DNA of 64,000 nucleotides from Prevotellaceae bacterium UBA6398 (GCA_002437495.1 DJQA01000001.1:62248-126247), one strand, 5' to 3'; shown: positions 51,618 through 60,600, counted from the stretch's first letter. A program made the numbers and translations. The notes: generated by a model from the letters alone, not told the origin.

Positions 51618-53846
51618 TTACAGGCTTGCAGACTGCACCGTGTGCCTGCCCGCCGAAAGTTTCAGCACATATTTTGAACCATCGGCGTTGGTGGTAAGTT
51701 TTTTCCTGCGCCCGTCAACGCTGTAACCCGAATATTCCTTTGGCAGCAGCAGGCGGGCTTTCGTACCCTTGGGAACCGTTATGTCAACCTTATAACCGTT
51801 CTCCTTGTTCACGTTAAGTTTTATGCTTCCGAACACTGTTGGCACAACAGTCTTTACATATTTAAGATTGCAAAGCTCGGGCCTCACCTCAAATTCCCTG
51901 AACGCCGGTTTCACGGGCGATATGCCCGCCACATACTGCGACATGATGATTAGCGGACCGCCGCTCCACGCATGGTTGTAGCTTCCGCCGTGAAGATCGA
52001 ACATCTCCCAAAGTGTTGTGATTGGCGAATCGATCATAGGCTTGTATTTCTTCAGCATGCGGTCCATAGCCTGCTGCGTGTAACCCATTTCGCACATGGC
52101 CTGCAACACATAGCGTTCCATGTATGGGCTTGCAAATTCGGTGTTTTTGAATACTTCGAGCAATTTAGGGTACTGCTCCTTTGTTGCAATGCCCGAAATC
52201 ACCGCCACAGCCTGTGTGCGGTCGTCGGTCAACCCCTTGTAAGTGGTGTGGCGATAGGCATCGCCTGTCCAGAACTTGGAGCGGAACGCCTCGTCAAGCT
52301 TCCCGGCTGCATTCTCTGCCCACTTTGCCTCTTCAAGTTCGCCAACCAGCTCGGCCTGCAATGCATAGTTTTTAAGCGTGGTGGAATACCAGGCCTGGCA
52401 AAGCGCCTGCATGTCGGCGTTATCGCCCCAGTCGCCCCAGTCCCACGCACCCGGGCGGTATTCCACAAGGCCGTCGTCTTCTATCTTCCACTTGTGCATA
52501 TAGCGCTTTGCGGCAGGGAACACATACTTTATGGTTGCCTCGTCGCCGGTGCCCATATAGTAGTTCCAGTTTCCAAGCCCCATGAATGCCAGGGTTTGTT
52601 GCGGAAGCTCTTTTTTCCAGTTTCCCTCGGGCACGGGTGCGTAAAGCACTGAATCGGGGCGTTGCCAATCGGCAAACTCGCGAGCGCACTTGCGCGTGAG
52701 CAGGTTTGCGCTCGGCGACAGGGAGTAGTACACCTCCACCATCTCGTTCGAAACATCGCCAATCCATTGCGCCCTCTCGCGGTCGGGACAGTCCATGTAG
52801 TTGTCGCGCATTGTAATGTATAGTGTGCGCTGCGATTTTTTCCATAGCGAGTTCAAAGCATCGTTATCGCACTCAAAGCTGCCGGCAAAAGAGCAGTCGT
52901 AGCCTGTTTCACGGTAGGCCAGCGAAACAACTTCAACCCCTGCCGGAACGGTGTATACAGCCTCGTGTCCGTTCATCCACCCCGGGCTTTCGTATTCCTG
53001 CTCGCCGTCCTTGGTTATGTATTCCGCAAACACGTTTACCTCACCGTTGGGGGCGGGGGTGGCATAGTCGTCAGTGCGCATGTCTATCTTTTTGCCCGCC
53101 GAAGCCCTTACTTTCAAAACAGGGGTGAACTGGCAGTTGTATGGCAGGGTGCAGATTATTTTGTTTCCCTCACGGCGTTGCGAGGGATAGGGCCTCACAC
53201 CATAGTCTTTCCACTGCGGTATTTCGCGCTTTACAAACTTGTTCCAGTCGGCATTCAAGGGCGAAACCTCCTTTGCCCGCTGCCACGAAGAATCGTCATA
53301 GCCCACACAATACCACTGCGCAATGTCCTTGCGTGCGTCAAAGCCGATGTTCGACTCAGAAAGGCGGAAGTTGGGTTCCCGCCCTGCCGGCTTGTAAAAG
53401 GCAGGGTGTATTAATGTGAGCCACGTGTTGTCGCTGCCGTAATGCTTCCTGCCCACGGAAAGGTCGAAATAAAGTCCGCCCGTTTTGGAGCTGCGGTGGC
53501 TGAAACCATGTTTGCCGAAATACCACACGAGCACTGCAATCGTATTATTGCCTTTCCTCAGGTTCTTCAGCTTAACATAGTCAATATATGTATCCTTGGG
53601 GTTAGGACCGCGTTTAAGCTGTCCCTCGTAAACCTCGAGCCTGCCGTTCACATACAGCCAATATTTGCTGTCGGCGGCAATGCGCAGAGTGTTGTTGCTT
53701 ACGTCCCCGTTGATGTAAAGGGTTTTCCTGAAACAAATCCACTGGCTCACCTCGGGAGCCTTTGGCGTTGTTATTATGCTTGCCGCATCCACACCGTGAA
53801 CGGCAATACACAAAATCATGGCAATCAGAAATAAGATACGCTTCAT
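51618..53846 (-). CDS. Alpha-L-rhamnosidase (GH78)
   Basis: A 742-residue exported enzyme with signal peptide MKRILFLIAMILCIAVHGVDA. N-terminal beta domains (WLYVNGRLEVYEGQLKRGPN, about residues 60-85) are followed by the catalytic helical barrel from about 330, with the signature DNYMDCPDRERAQWIGDVSN, and a C-terminal beta domain ending in AGRHTVQSASL. It releases terminal rhamnose from plant or host glycans. It stands alone, with a repeat element on each side (R9 and R10). Confidence 0.9.
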   Translation of the reverse strand: MKRILFLIAMILCIAVHGVDAASIITTPKAPEVSQWICFRKTLYINGDVSNNTLRIAADSKYWLYVNGRLEVYEGQLKRGPNPKDTYIDYVKLKNLRKGNNTIAVLVWYFGKHGFSHRSSKTGGLYFDLSVGRKHYGSDNTWLTLIHPAFYKPAGREPNFRLSESNIGFDARKDIAQWYCVGYDDSSWQRAKEVSPLNADWNKFVKREIPQWKDYGVRPYPSQRREGNKIICTLPYNCQFTPVLKVRASAGKKIDMRTDDYATPAPNGEVNVFAEYITKDGEQEYESPGWMNGHEAVYTVPAGVEVVSLAYRETGYDCSFAGSFECDNDALNSLWKKSQRTLYITMRDNYMDCPDRERAQWIGDVSNEMVEVYYSLSPSANLLTRKCAREFADWQRPDSVLYAPVPEGNWKKELPQQTLAFMGLGNWNYYMGTGDEATIKYVFPAAKRYMHKWKIEDDGLVEYRPGAWDWGDWGDNADMQALCQAWYSTTLKNYALQAELVGELEEAKWAENAAGKLDEAFRSKFWTGDAYRHTTYKGLTDDRTQAVAVISGIATKEQYPKLLEVFKNTEFASPYMERYVLQAMCEMGYTQQAMDRMLKKYKPMIDSPITTLWEMFDLHGGSYNHAWSGGPLIIMSQYVAGISPVKPAFREFEVRPELCNLKYVKTVVPTVFGSIKLNVNKENGYKVDITVPKGTKARLLLPKEYSGYSVDGRRKKLTTNADGSKYVLKLSAGRHTVQSASL

Positions 53847-53879
53847 AAATGTTTTGTTGCTTTTAAAGATTCTTTACCG

Positions 53880-53887
53880 CAAATATA
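53880..53887 (-). promoter_or_regulatory. Promoter -7 element of the GH78 gene
   Basis: TATATTTG on the minus strand fits TAnnTTTG, 33 bp before the start. Confidence 0.6.
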
Positions 53888-54051
53888 AAAATAAAAGCCG
53901 TAATTAGCACGAAACATGGAAACAAAGACACATAACGCCTTGCCCTGAGGCGATAATAAACCCCACATCCCGGTTCGCAAAACAATAAGCGCACAAAGCA
54001 CGCTCAACATACAGCTTTGTTTTTCATGTGTTTGTAGTCGGCAAAAAAAGG

Positions 54052-54135
54052 TCTGATGTAGTTTGAATTACATCAGACATGATTTTTTCTACATCCCATG
54101 TAGTTTTTCCCATGTATGATGTTGTATTTTCAAAA
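54052..54135 (+). repeat. 21-bp x4 intergenic element, copy R10
   Basis: Units begin at 54052, 54073, 54094 and 54115, preceded by GGCAAAAAAAGG. It lies between the GH78 and phosphopantetheinyl transferase genes; nothing else is visible in the 348-bp gap except the GH78 promoter. Confidence 0.87.
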
Positions 54136-54194
54136 TCCCACGCAGTTTTCGCAGTGTATGAAAAACATTTGAAAAAACGCTTTCATGGCAGCAT

Positions 54195-54806
54195 TTACAA
54201 TGTATGCGCATTAACGCCACCGCCATCCGAGCACACAGAATAAACATAGTTGCGCGACACACTCATGCCGCTCGTTATTTGCAGCCCCTCGCTTTGCGCC
54301 TTTGCAAGCATATAGGGCGCGGTATCGTCAATTCCGCGGCCCCAATACTTTCCCACCGCCTCTTTGCGCGTCCACAGCCGTGCGAACTCCAAGGACCGAC
54401 AGGCAGAATTGCGCACAGCCTCCGCCTCGGCCGCGTTGAAACACCGCTCCAATACGGCTTCGCTCACCCTGCGGTCGGCAGCCTCGATGTCGCATCCCAC
54501 ATTGCCGTCAGCAACAACGCACATTGCGCCCAAACGGCAATGACTAAGACTGAAATGAATGTCGGGGCGGTCGGCAAACATGGGTTTTCCATGCTCGCCG
54601 AACAATATACGCGGACACGAAGCCAAACCATATTCCTCGCGCAACGCCCGCAGCAGCAACAGAAACGCTTTCACGCCAAGCACACGGCTCTCGAAAGGCT
54701 TTATGGCAAGCATCCTGTCGCGCCTGAACCGTGGCAGCAAAGCCATGTCCGCCTCAAGTTCCCGGGGAGACACACTTTGGGGATTTTCAAAAAACAACAC
54801 ACGCAT
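54195..54806 (-). CDS. 4'-phosphopantetheinyl transferase
   Basis: A 203-residue enzyme of the Sfp/AcpT superfamily, which activates carrier proteins by transferring the phosphopantetheine of CoA. Motifs are FSLSHC, GCDIEAADRRV and FARLWTRKEAVGKYWGRGI, the two latter holding the magnesium ligands and base. I start at the ATG at 54806 (MRVLFFENPQSV), just 5 bp after the promoter's -7 element; the frame extends to 54854. The carrier protein it serves cannot be told. It lies between two repeat elements. Confidence 0.88.
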   Translation of the reverse strand: MRVLFFENPQSVSPRELEADMALLPRFRRDRMLAIKPFESRVLGVKAFLLLLRALREEYGLASCPRILFGEHGKPMFADRPDIHFSLSHCRLGAMCVVADGNVGCDIEAADRRVSEAVLERCFNAAEAEAVRNSACRSLEFARLWTRKEAVGKYWGRGIDDTAPYMLAKAQSEGLQITSGMSVSRNYVYSVCSDGGGVNAHTL

Positions 54807-54811
54807 GAATG

Positions 54812-54819
54812 CAAAAATA
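54812..54819 (-). promoter_or_regulatory. Promoter -7 element of the phosphopantetheinyl transferase gene
   Basis: TATTTTTG on the minus strand fits TAnnTTTG and is 5 bp from the ATG, implying a leaderless transcript if used. Confidence 0.45.
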
Positions 54820-55000
54820 AACGTTTTTTCCGACACCGTAACACAACGCGCCACCGCATGGCAAAACAGGTTATCGCGGCGGCAAATTCCGCCAAACGTT
54901 TACTTTCCATACAACGGCCTGATTTGCAACAACTTGCCCACACTTCGTCTTGTTTCCGTATATTGTTGTAATTCAGATATTTGCAAACGGCGAAAAAAGG

Positions 55001-55084
55001 TCCGATGTAGTTTGAATTATATCAGACATGATTTTTCCTGCATGGGACATGGTTTTTCTTATATCGGATGTGGTTTTTCGCAAG
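55001..55084 (+). repeat. 21-bp x4 intergenic element, copy R11
   Basis: Units begin at 55001, 55022, 55043 and 55064, preceded by TTTGCAAACGGCGAAAAAAGG (split over 54980-55000). It lies in the divergent gap between the phosphopantetheinyl transferase gene and the seven-gene run, only about 950 bp from R10 and in the same orientation. Confidence 0.87.
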
Positions 55085-55126
55085 CATCTGTTTTGGGGCA
55101 GGAAACCGCATGACGACTATTTTCAT

Positions 55127-55134
55127 TATCTTTG
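55127..55134 (+). promoter_or_regulatory. Upstream promoter -7 element of the seven-gene run
   Basis: TATCTTTG fits TAnnTTTG, 107 bp before the first ATG. A second candidate lies at 55206-55213. Confidence 0.45.
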
Positions 55135-55205
55135 CCATTACAACAGAAACCATGCAACTGCAGCAGCGAAACATCTTTGCCAACTGCCAAATAATAGATT
55201 ATTTG

Positions 55206-55213
55206 TAACTTTG
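55206..55213 (+). promoter_or_regulatory. Proximal promoter -7 element of the seven-gene run
   Basis: TAACTTTG, the commonest form in this window, lies 28 bp before the ATG at 55242. Confidence 0.65.
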
Positions 55214-55241
55214 CAAAACCGAGAAAAAAAACAAATTGCCA

Positions 55242-55823
55242 ATGGAGCCGAGACAAATGCAACCAAGCACATTCAAACAAACAAACGCCTTTGCCATGAA
55301 CTACGCCCTGCCATATGGGATATACTGGATAATAGGTTTGCTTTGCTTTGTAAACTCGCTTAACAGCTCCATGTTCTCGCTGCTGTTTTATTTTGTATTC
55401 GCATCTGCGCCGGTAATAGGCTACATGCTGCTGTGCAGGTTTCGCGAAAGGGTGTGCGACGGTGTAATATCATTCGGCAGGGGATACCTATTTTCGCTGC
55501 TGCTTTATTTTTACGCCGCCATTCTGCTTGCGGCGGCATGCTATGTTTATTTCCAGTTTTTCGACCATGGGGCATTCATCGACGGATATCTGCAAATGCT
55601 AAACTCGCCCGAGGTGAAGCAGGCTTTCGAACAGGAAAACATGAAACAGCTCACAAACGGAAGAGGGCTCGACAGCTTCAAGAAAATCATGGAAACAATG
55701 CAGTCGATATCGCCCGCAACATACGCCGCAAATATTCTTGACTTAAATATATTCCTCGGTCTTGTTCTGTCGCTGCCGACATCGCTGCTTGCAGTGCGCA
55801 AAACAACCCATAGCAAACAATAA
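55242..55823 (+). CDS. DUF4199 domain membrane protein
   Basis: A 193-residue inner-membrane protein with four hydrophobic segments (about residues 18-36, 42-62, 80-102 and 160-180) and a soluble, glutamate-rich stretch between the last two (SPEVKQAFEQENMKQLTNGR). The family is mostly found in Bacteroidota and has no known function. The gene is very often next to a glycosyltransferase like the one 5 bp downstream. I use the ATG at 55242; an upstream TTG is in frame. Confidence 0.88.
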   Translation: MEPRQMQPSTFKQTNAFAMNYALPYGIYWIIGLLCFVNSLNSSMFSLLFYFVFASAPVIGYMLLCRFRERVCDGVISFGRGYLFSLLLYFYAAILLAAACYVYFQFFDHGAFIDGYLQMLNSPEVKQAFEQENMKQLTNGRGLDSFKKIMETMQSISPATYAANILDLNIFLGLVLSLPTSLLAVRKTTHSKQ

Positions 55824-55828
55824 GAACA

Positions 55829-56782
55829 ATGGACATATCGCTTGTAATACCCCTTTATAACGAAGAAGAAAGTTTGAACGAGCTTTACAGCTGGATTGTT
55901 AGGGTGGCTAAAGCAAATTCCCTGACATACGAAATAATCTTCGTAAACGATGGCAGCACCGACAACTCATGGCAGGTGATAGAGAGTCTTTCGGAGAAAG
56001 ACCCCAATGTGCACGGCATAAAATTCCGCCGCAACTACGGCAAGAGCGCGGCCCTTTACTGCGGGTTCAAAAAGGCACAGGGCGATGTGGTGATAACCAT
56101 GGACGCCGACCTGCAAGACTCGCCCGATGAAATTCCCGAGCTGCGCCGCATGATTTTGGAAGACGGCTACGACCTCGTTTCGGGATACAAAAAGAAACGC
56201 TACGACCCACTTTCAAAAACCATACCTACAAAACTTTTCAACGCCACGGCACGAAAGGTGAGCGGCATTAACAACCTGCACGATTTCAACTGCGGACTGA
56301 AAGCATACCGCCGCGAGGTGGTTAAGAATATCGAGGTTTACGGCGAAATGCACCGCTACATACCATACCTTGCGAAAAACGCGGGATTCGACAAGATTGG
56401 CGAAAAAGTGGTGCACCATCAGGCGCGAAAGTTCGGCCACACAAAGTTCGGCGGGCTCAACCGCTTTTTCAACGGCTATCTCGACTTGATAAGCCTATGG
56501 TTTCTAACCAGCTTCGGCCGCAAGCCGATGCACGTTTTCGGGTTTCTCGGCTCGCTTATGTTCTTCATAGGCTTCATAGCCATCGTTATAGTGGGCGCAA
56601 ACAAGCTATACGCGCTCGCAAACGGAATACCGGCGCATTTGGTTACCGATTCCCCCTACTTCTACATAGCACTCACCATGATGCTTCTCGGCACGCAGCT
56701 GTTCCTCGCCGGATTTCTTGGAGAACTGATAAGCCGCAACGCCCCGTCAAGAAATGACTACAAGATTGAAAAAGAAATATAA
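55829..56782 (+). CDS. Family 2 glycosyltransferase, polyprenyl-phosphate type
   Basis: A 317-residue membrane enzyme of the GtrB/DPM1 branch. The N-terminal GT-A domain shows DISLVIPLYNEEESLNELYS, the FVNDGSTDNS motif and the metal site TMDADLQDSPDEI; two C-terminal membrane segments (about 228-255 and 265-300) anchor it. Such enzymes put a sugar on undecaprenyl phosphate for cell-envelope glycans. It is second in the run starting with DUF4199. Confidence 0.93.
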   Translation: MDISLVIPLYNEEESLNELYSWIVRVAKANSLTYEIIFVNDGSTDNSWQVIESLSEKDPNVHGIKFRRNYGKSAALYCGFKKAQGDVVITMDADLQDSPDEIPELRRMILEDGYDLVSGYKKKRYDPLSKTIPTKLFNATARKVSGINNLHDFNCGLKAYRREVVKNIEVYGEMHRYIPYLAKNAGFDKIGEKVVHHQARKFGHTKFGGLNRFFNGYLDLISLWFLTSFGRKPMHVFGFLGSLMFFIGFIAIVIVGANKLYALANGIPAHLVTDSPYFYIALTMMLLGTQLFLAGFLGELISRNAPSRNDYKIEKEI

Positions 56783-56783
56783 G

Positions 56784-57320
56784 ATGCCGTTTGTAAGGCA
56801 CAGGCAAACACGTTACGCAATTCGCAAAAGCACCGCCATAAAATTTATGCTGATTGGCGCGATGGCAACGGCTTCGTGCAGCAGTATAGATTGCCCTTTG
56901 AGCAACTCGGTTTCGGCCAAGTACATGTTCTACAACTCCGATGGCAAGACCACAACCGTACTAAAGGACACGCTCACCGTAGAAGCCGCAGGCACCGACA
57001 CAGTATTGTTTAACCGCGGCGTTAACCTTACGGAAGTAAACCTGCCAATGAGTTACAGACAAAATGCCGACACGCTGCTTTTCCGAATATCCAACACAGG
57101 CGGAAGCCGCACCGACACAATAGTGGTGGGACATACCAACGAAGCACATTTCGAGTCGATAGACTGCAGCCCATCGATGTTCCACAAAATAACATCCGTT
57201 ACCCTTATAAAGGGTGCCGATACGGAAAACGTGGCGCGGATTGACAGCGTTGCACTCAACAACCCCAAAGTAAACTATAATGTTGTCGAGAATTTCAAAG
57301 TTTATATTACCCTGCCTTAG
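56784..57320 (+). CDS. DUF6452-like lipoprotein
   Basis: A 178-residue predicted lipoprotein (ATASC at about residue 32, after a basic start and a hydrophobic stretch KFMLIGAMATA). The remainder is beta-rich (CPLSNSVSAKYMFYNSDGKT, HFESIDCSPSMFHKITSVTL) and matches the DUF6452 pattern by eye. Function unknown. The ATG at 56784 follows the glycosyltransferase stop by 1 bp; an earlier frame start at 56754 lies inside that gene. It overlaps the next gene by 41 bp, which is more than usual. Confidence 0.78.
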   Translation: MPFVRHRQTRYAIRKSTAIKFMLIGAMATASCSSIDCPLSNSVSAKYMFYNSDGKTTTVLKDTLTVEAAGTDTVLFNRGVNLTEVNLPMSYRQNADTLLFRISNTGGSRTDTIVVGHTNEAHFESIDCSPSMFHKITSVTLIKGADTENVARIDSVALNNPKVNYNVVENFKVYITLP

Positions 57321-58005
57321 TCTCGTTGTACCATTCTGCGCCTATGCCCAAAGAGATTCCGTGCCCGCAGCGCAACAGAAAATACGCGGAGTGCAATACG
57401 CCCACGACGGCTTGACGGCAAAAACGCAGAAAGAACTTCCGTTTTTCGCCGGCTTTTCGGTTTCGGGAAACCTTGCCGGGGCGTTCCTGTCGGCAGTATC
57501 GTCGTATGGGGAATACGAAGGCGCAATAAGAGCAAACTTAAAAGGAACCTATTTTCCCATAGCAGAGCTCGGCCTTGGCATAAGCAACCACACCGATGAG
57601 ACAACCGGCCTGCACTATAAGACAAATTCTCCTTTTTTCCGCGTGGGGCTCGACTACAATATCCTTGCCGACAAAACATCGGGCAACCGCGTTTTTGCCG
57701 GAGGTAGACTGGCATACTCCAAATTCAAATACGACATAAGCGGTCCGGACCTCACGGATCCTTTTTGGAACACCACAACGCCATATAACTTCAAAGGACT
57801 TAGCGGAAGCCAGCTTTGGCTGGAACTGACCTTTGGCGTGGAAACCAAAATATGGAAAATATTACACCTTGGCTGGAGCGCAAGATACAAAAACCGCATA
57901 TCGGGAAAGTCGGCAAGCGTGGGAGAGCCTTGGTATGTGCCGGGGTTCGGAAAGCAGGGCACTACCGTGATTGGCGGCACATTCAATTTGATTTTCGACA
58001 TTTGA
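57280..58005 (+). CDS. DUF6048-like outer-membrane protein
   Basis: A 241-residue exported protein, signal ending near CAYAQ (residue 24). The rest is beta-barrel-like, with alternating aromatic and small residues (FAGFSVSGNLAGAFLSAVSS, GELGLGISNH-type strands, FGVETKIWKILHLGWSARYK) and a final FNLIFDI. By eye it is the DUF6048 family that accompanies DUF6452 in Bacteroidota. The 41-bp overlap with the previous gene suggests paired expression. A role in the outer membrane together with the lipoprotein is inferred only from this pairing. Confidence 0.8.
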   Translation: MLSRISKFILPCLSLVVPFCAYAQRDSVPAAQQKIRGVQYAHDGLTAKTQKELPFFAGFSVSGNLAGAFLSAVSSYGEYEGAIRANLKGTYFPIAELGLGISNHTDETTGLHYKTNSPFFRVGLDYNILADKTSGNRVFAGGRLAYSKFKYDISGPDLTDPFWNTTTPYNFKGLSGSQLWLELTFGVETKIWKILHLGWSARYKNRISGKSASVGEPWYVPGFGKQGTTVIGGTFNLIFDI

Positions 58006-58024
58006 CATTTTACACAACACCTGT

Positions 58025-58585
58025 ATGAGTATAATCGAAAGCATAATACTTTCGCTCGCGCTTGCAATGGACTGTTTCAGCATTGCTTTTACGTGCGGCA
58101 TAATCGAGAAACGGTTTCACCTTTCCCAGGCGTTGGTCATGGCATTGCTGTTCGGGCTGTTCCAGGCTTTGATGCCGCTCATAGGCTGGGGAGCATCATC
58201 ATTTTTCTACGCATACATCGAAAATTTCGCTCCGGTTGCGGCGTTCACGCTGCTTGCCCTCATTGGCGGCAAAATGGTATGGGAAAGTCTGCATGGCGGA
58301 GAGGAGCGCCCCTTCAACCCCAACCGCCCGTCTACGCTTATATATCTTGCCGTGGCAACAAGCATAGACGCTCTGGCTATAGGCATAACGTTTACGTGCA
58401 TGGGGCTTGAATCTGCTGCATCGGTTGCAATGCCTTTGGCGCTTATTGCCCTGGGATCGTTTCTGCTTACCCTTATGGGCAAAGCCGTTGGCGTGTTAGT
58501 GGGAAAAAGATTTAATTTCAAGGCGGAGCTTATAGGCGGAATTATTCTGATTTTACTTGGAACCAAAATTCTCGTTGTGGGATAA
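58025..58585 (+). CDS. mntP: Manganese efflux pump MntP
   Basis: A 186-residue inner-membrane protein with six hydrophobic segments, of the MntP/YebN family that exports Mn(II). Two related halves carry SLALAMDCFSIAFTCG and VATSIDALAIGITFTCMG, with the acidic residues of the transport path. It starts 19 bp after the DUF6048-like gene. I see no yybP-ykoY type manganese riboswitch before it, as it lies inside a run. Confidence 0.93.
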   Translation: MSIIESIILSLALAMDCFSIAFTCGIIEKRFHLSQALVMALLFGLFQALMPLIGWGASSFFYAYIENFAPVAAFTLLALIGGKMVWESLHGGEERPFNPNRPSTLIYLAVATSIDALAIGITFTCMGLESAASVAMPLALIALGSFLLTLMGKAVGVLVGKRFNFKAELIGGIILILLGTKILVVG

Positions 58586-58597
58586 ACAAACGGAACA

Positions 58598-59638
58598 ATG
58601 AAAAGCAAAAGAATAGGAAAAGGAAAAATCGCGTTTCTCGCGTTTCTTGTTATTGCCGGAATTGCGATTATAGCAAACCACAAAAACACAAGGTACATAA
58701 CCAACGAGGGCAGCGTGTTCGGCACATACTACCACATAACCTACTCATACAACCGCGACATACAGGCTGAAATAGACAAGCGGCTTGCAATGGTTGACGC
58801 CTCTCTCTCACCATTCAACAAAAGGAGCATTATAACCGCCGTCAACGAAAATCGCGATGTAAGGGTTGACACGATGTTCCGCCACGTGTTCAGCATAGCC
58901 CAAAGCGTATCGGAAGCCACCAACGGAGCTTTCGACATAACCGTGGCCCCGCTTGTGAACGCATGGGGCTTTGGATTTGCAAAAAAAGACAGCGTAACAC
59001 CGGGCAAGATACACGAACTGCTGAAAACCGTGGGCTACCGCAAGGTGAGCCTTTCGGAAAGCGGACGCGTAATAAAGCAAAACCCCGCCACAATGCTCGA
59101 CTGCAGCGCCATAGCCAAAGGCTACGGCTGCGATGCCGTGGCGGCACTGTTCAACGAGCTTGGCATAAAAAACTATCTTATAGAAATAGGAGGGGAAATA
59201 GCGACCAAGGGGAAAAACGCCAAAAACTCGCTTTGGAGCATAGGCATAAACAGCCCTGTTGACGACAGCACGCAAGTAAACAACCGGATAGAGGCCGTTG
59301 TGGAACTTACAGACTGTGGAATGGCTACAAGCGGCAACTACCGGCGTTTTTACTACAAAAACGGCAAACGCTACGCACACACCATCGACCCGCGCACAGG
59401 CTTCCCCGTGCAGCACACCCTGCTGTCGTCAACGGTGATTGCCCGCAACTGCGCCACAGCCGATGCATACGCCACGGCATTCATGGTGCTCGGCGTGGAT
59501 TCTGCAAAAAAAGTGCTCGAAAAACATCCCGAGCTTGAAGCATACTTTATTTACTCTGACGCAAAAGGCGGTGATGCCGTATGGATGTCCCCCGCGCTAT
59601 ACAGGCGGGTGAACAACGCCAAAACCCAAGAGCGATGA
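58598..59638 (+). CDS. apbE: FAD:protein FMN transferase
   Basis: A 346-residue enzyme that attaches FMN to threonine or serine of extracytoplasmic flavoproteins such as NqrB/NqrC or RnfG. A membrane anchor (IAFLAFLVIAGIAIIA, about residues 9-24) places it outside the cytoplasmic membrane. Motifs are NGAFDITVAPLVNAWGFG, DCSAIAKGYGCDAVA and YLIEIGGEIATKGKN, plus TADAYATAFMVLG. There is no lipobox, unlike many ApbE proteins. Overlaps the Crp/Fnr gene by 4 bp (ATGA). Confidence 0.93.
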   Translation: MKSKRIGKGKIAFLAFLVIAGIAIIANHKNTRYITNEGSVFGTYYHITYSYNRDIQAEIDKRLAMVDASLSPFNKRSIITAVNENRDVRVDTMFRHVFSIAQSVSEATNGAFDITVAPLVNAWGFGFAKKDSVTPGKIHELLKTVGYRKVSLSESGRVIKQNPATMLDCSAIAKGYGCDAVAALFNELGIKNYLIEIGGEIATKGKNAKNSLWSIGINSPVDDSTQVNNRIEAVVELTDCGMATSGNYRRFYYKNGKRYAHTIDPRTGFPVQHTLLSSTVIARNCATADAYATAFMVLGVDSAKKVLEKHPELEAYFIYSDAKGGDAVWMSPALYRRVNNAKTQER

Positions 59639-60312
59639 AAAAGCTGGGCTACGAGCAGCTTGCCTCGCTGCCGCTGTTCCTTGGAATAGACGGCACCACG
59701 CTTTCGCGCATTTACGAAACCATCAACCCCGTTATAGCGCCAATGCGTAAAGGCGGCAATATAATCACTACCGGTGAGGAATGTCGCTCGCTGGTTTTTC
59801 TGCTCGAGGGCAACATTGACGCAAGTGCAACATTCGGCAAAAACCGCTTCACTATAAGCGAGACAATACGCGCGGTAGCCGTAATAGAACCGCAATGCCT
59901 TTTCGGCCTCCACACCACCTATACCCGCAACTACTCTGCCGCCACCGGAGGATACTACCTGCGTCTGCCCAAGACGGTAATCGTGCGCCAAATGATGGAA
60001 AACGATGTGTTTCGCTTCAACTTCACAAACATGCTGAGTTCACAAGCACAGGAAACGTTCAGAAGATTGCGCCACCTGCCTTCAAGCACGATAGAGTCGC
60101 GCATGGCCGAATTTTTCGCACGCCAATCCCTGCGCCCCACAGGGAGAAAACTGATTAAATGCAAAATGACCGACCTTGCGGAATGCCTGTGCGAAACGCG
60201 CCTTAACGTATCGCGCACGCTCCACGACCTCGAAGGCAGAGAGCTGCTCGCCTTCACACGCGGGATTATAGAGATACCCGCATTGGAAAAGCTGCTCGCC
60301 GGCACAAAATAA
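59635..60312 (+). CDS. Crp/Fnr-family transcriptional regulator
   Basis: A 225-residue regulator with an N-terminal cyclic-nucleotide-binding-like domain (residues about 10-120, GGNIITTGEECRSLVFLLEG) and a C-terminal winged helix (about 155-215, KMTDLAECLCETRLNVSRTL). The cysteines of Fnr-type iron-sulfur sensing are not present near the N-terminus, and the Crp cAMP phosphate pocket (RSSA-type) is not visible, so the signal is unknown. It closes the seven-gene run; R12 starts 10 bp after its stop. Confidence 0.9.
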   Translation: MKKLGYEQLASLPLFLGIDGTTLSRIYETINPVIAPMRKGGNIITTGEECRSLVFLLEGNIDASATFGKNRFTISETIRAVAVIEPQCLFGLHTTYTRNYSAATGGYYLRLPKTVIVRQMMENDVFRFNFTNMLSSQAQETFRRLRHLPSSTIESRMAEFFARQSLRPTGRKLIKCKMTDLAECLCETRLNVSRTLHDLEGRELLAFTRGIIEIPALEKLLAGTK

Positions 60313-60322
60313 AACGCTACGC

Positions 60323-60406
60323 TTACCGCAAAACCACATAGGACGTGGGGAAAATTATATCAGACATAATTCAAACCACATCAGATATAATTCAAATTAC
60401 ATCAGA
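60323..60406 (-). repeat. 21-bp x4 intergenic element, copy R12
   Basis: On the minus strand units begin at 60406, 60385, 60364 and 60343, preceded by TTTGCAAAGGCGAAAAAAAGG (split over 60407-60430). Three of the four units carry TTTGAA or related changes. It begins 10 bp after the Crp/Fnr stop, in the gap between convergent genes. Confidence 0.86.
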
Positions 60407-60600
60407 CCTTTTTTTCGCCTTTGCAAACAATTGAGAGACAACGTTCTACACAGCCCTGCCCCTTTGTATGTATTTTCTTAACAGCCAGCATGTTATGCCG
60501 TTTACACAAAATGCGGGTATTCGAATTTACCACATTGCGTAATACGGAAACATACCGGGCACTGCGCATGGAAACAAGCTTGCAACCACACCGATAAAGT

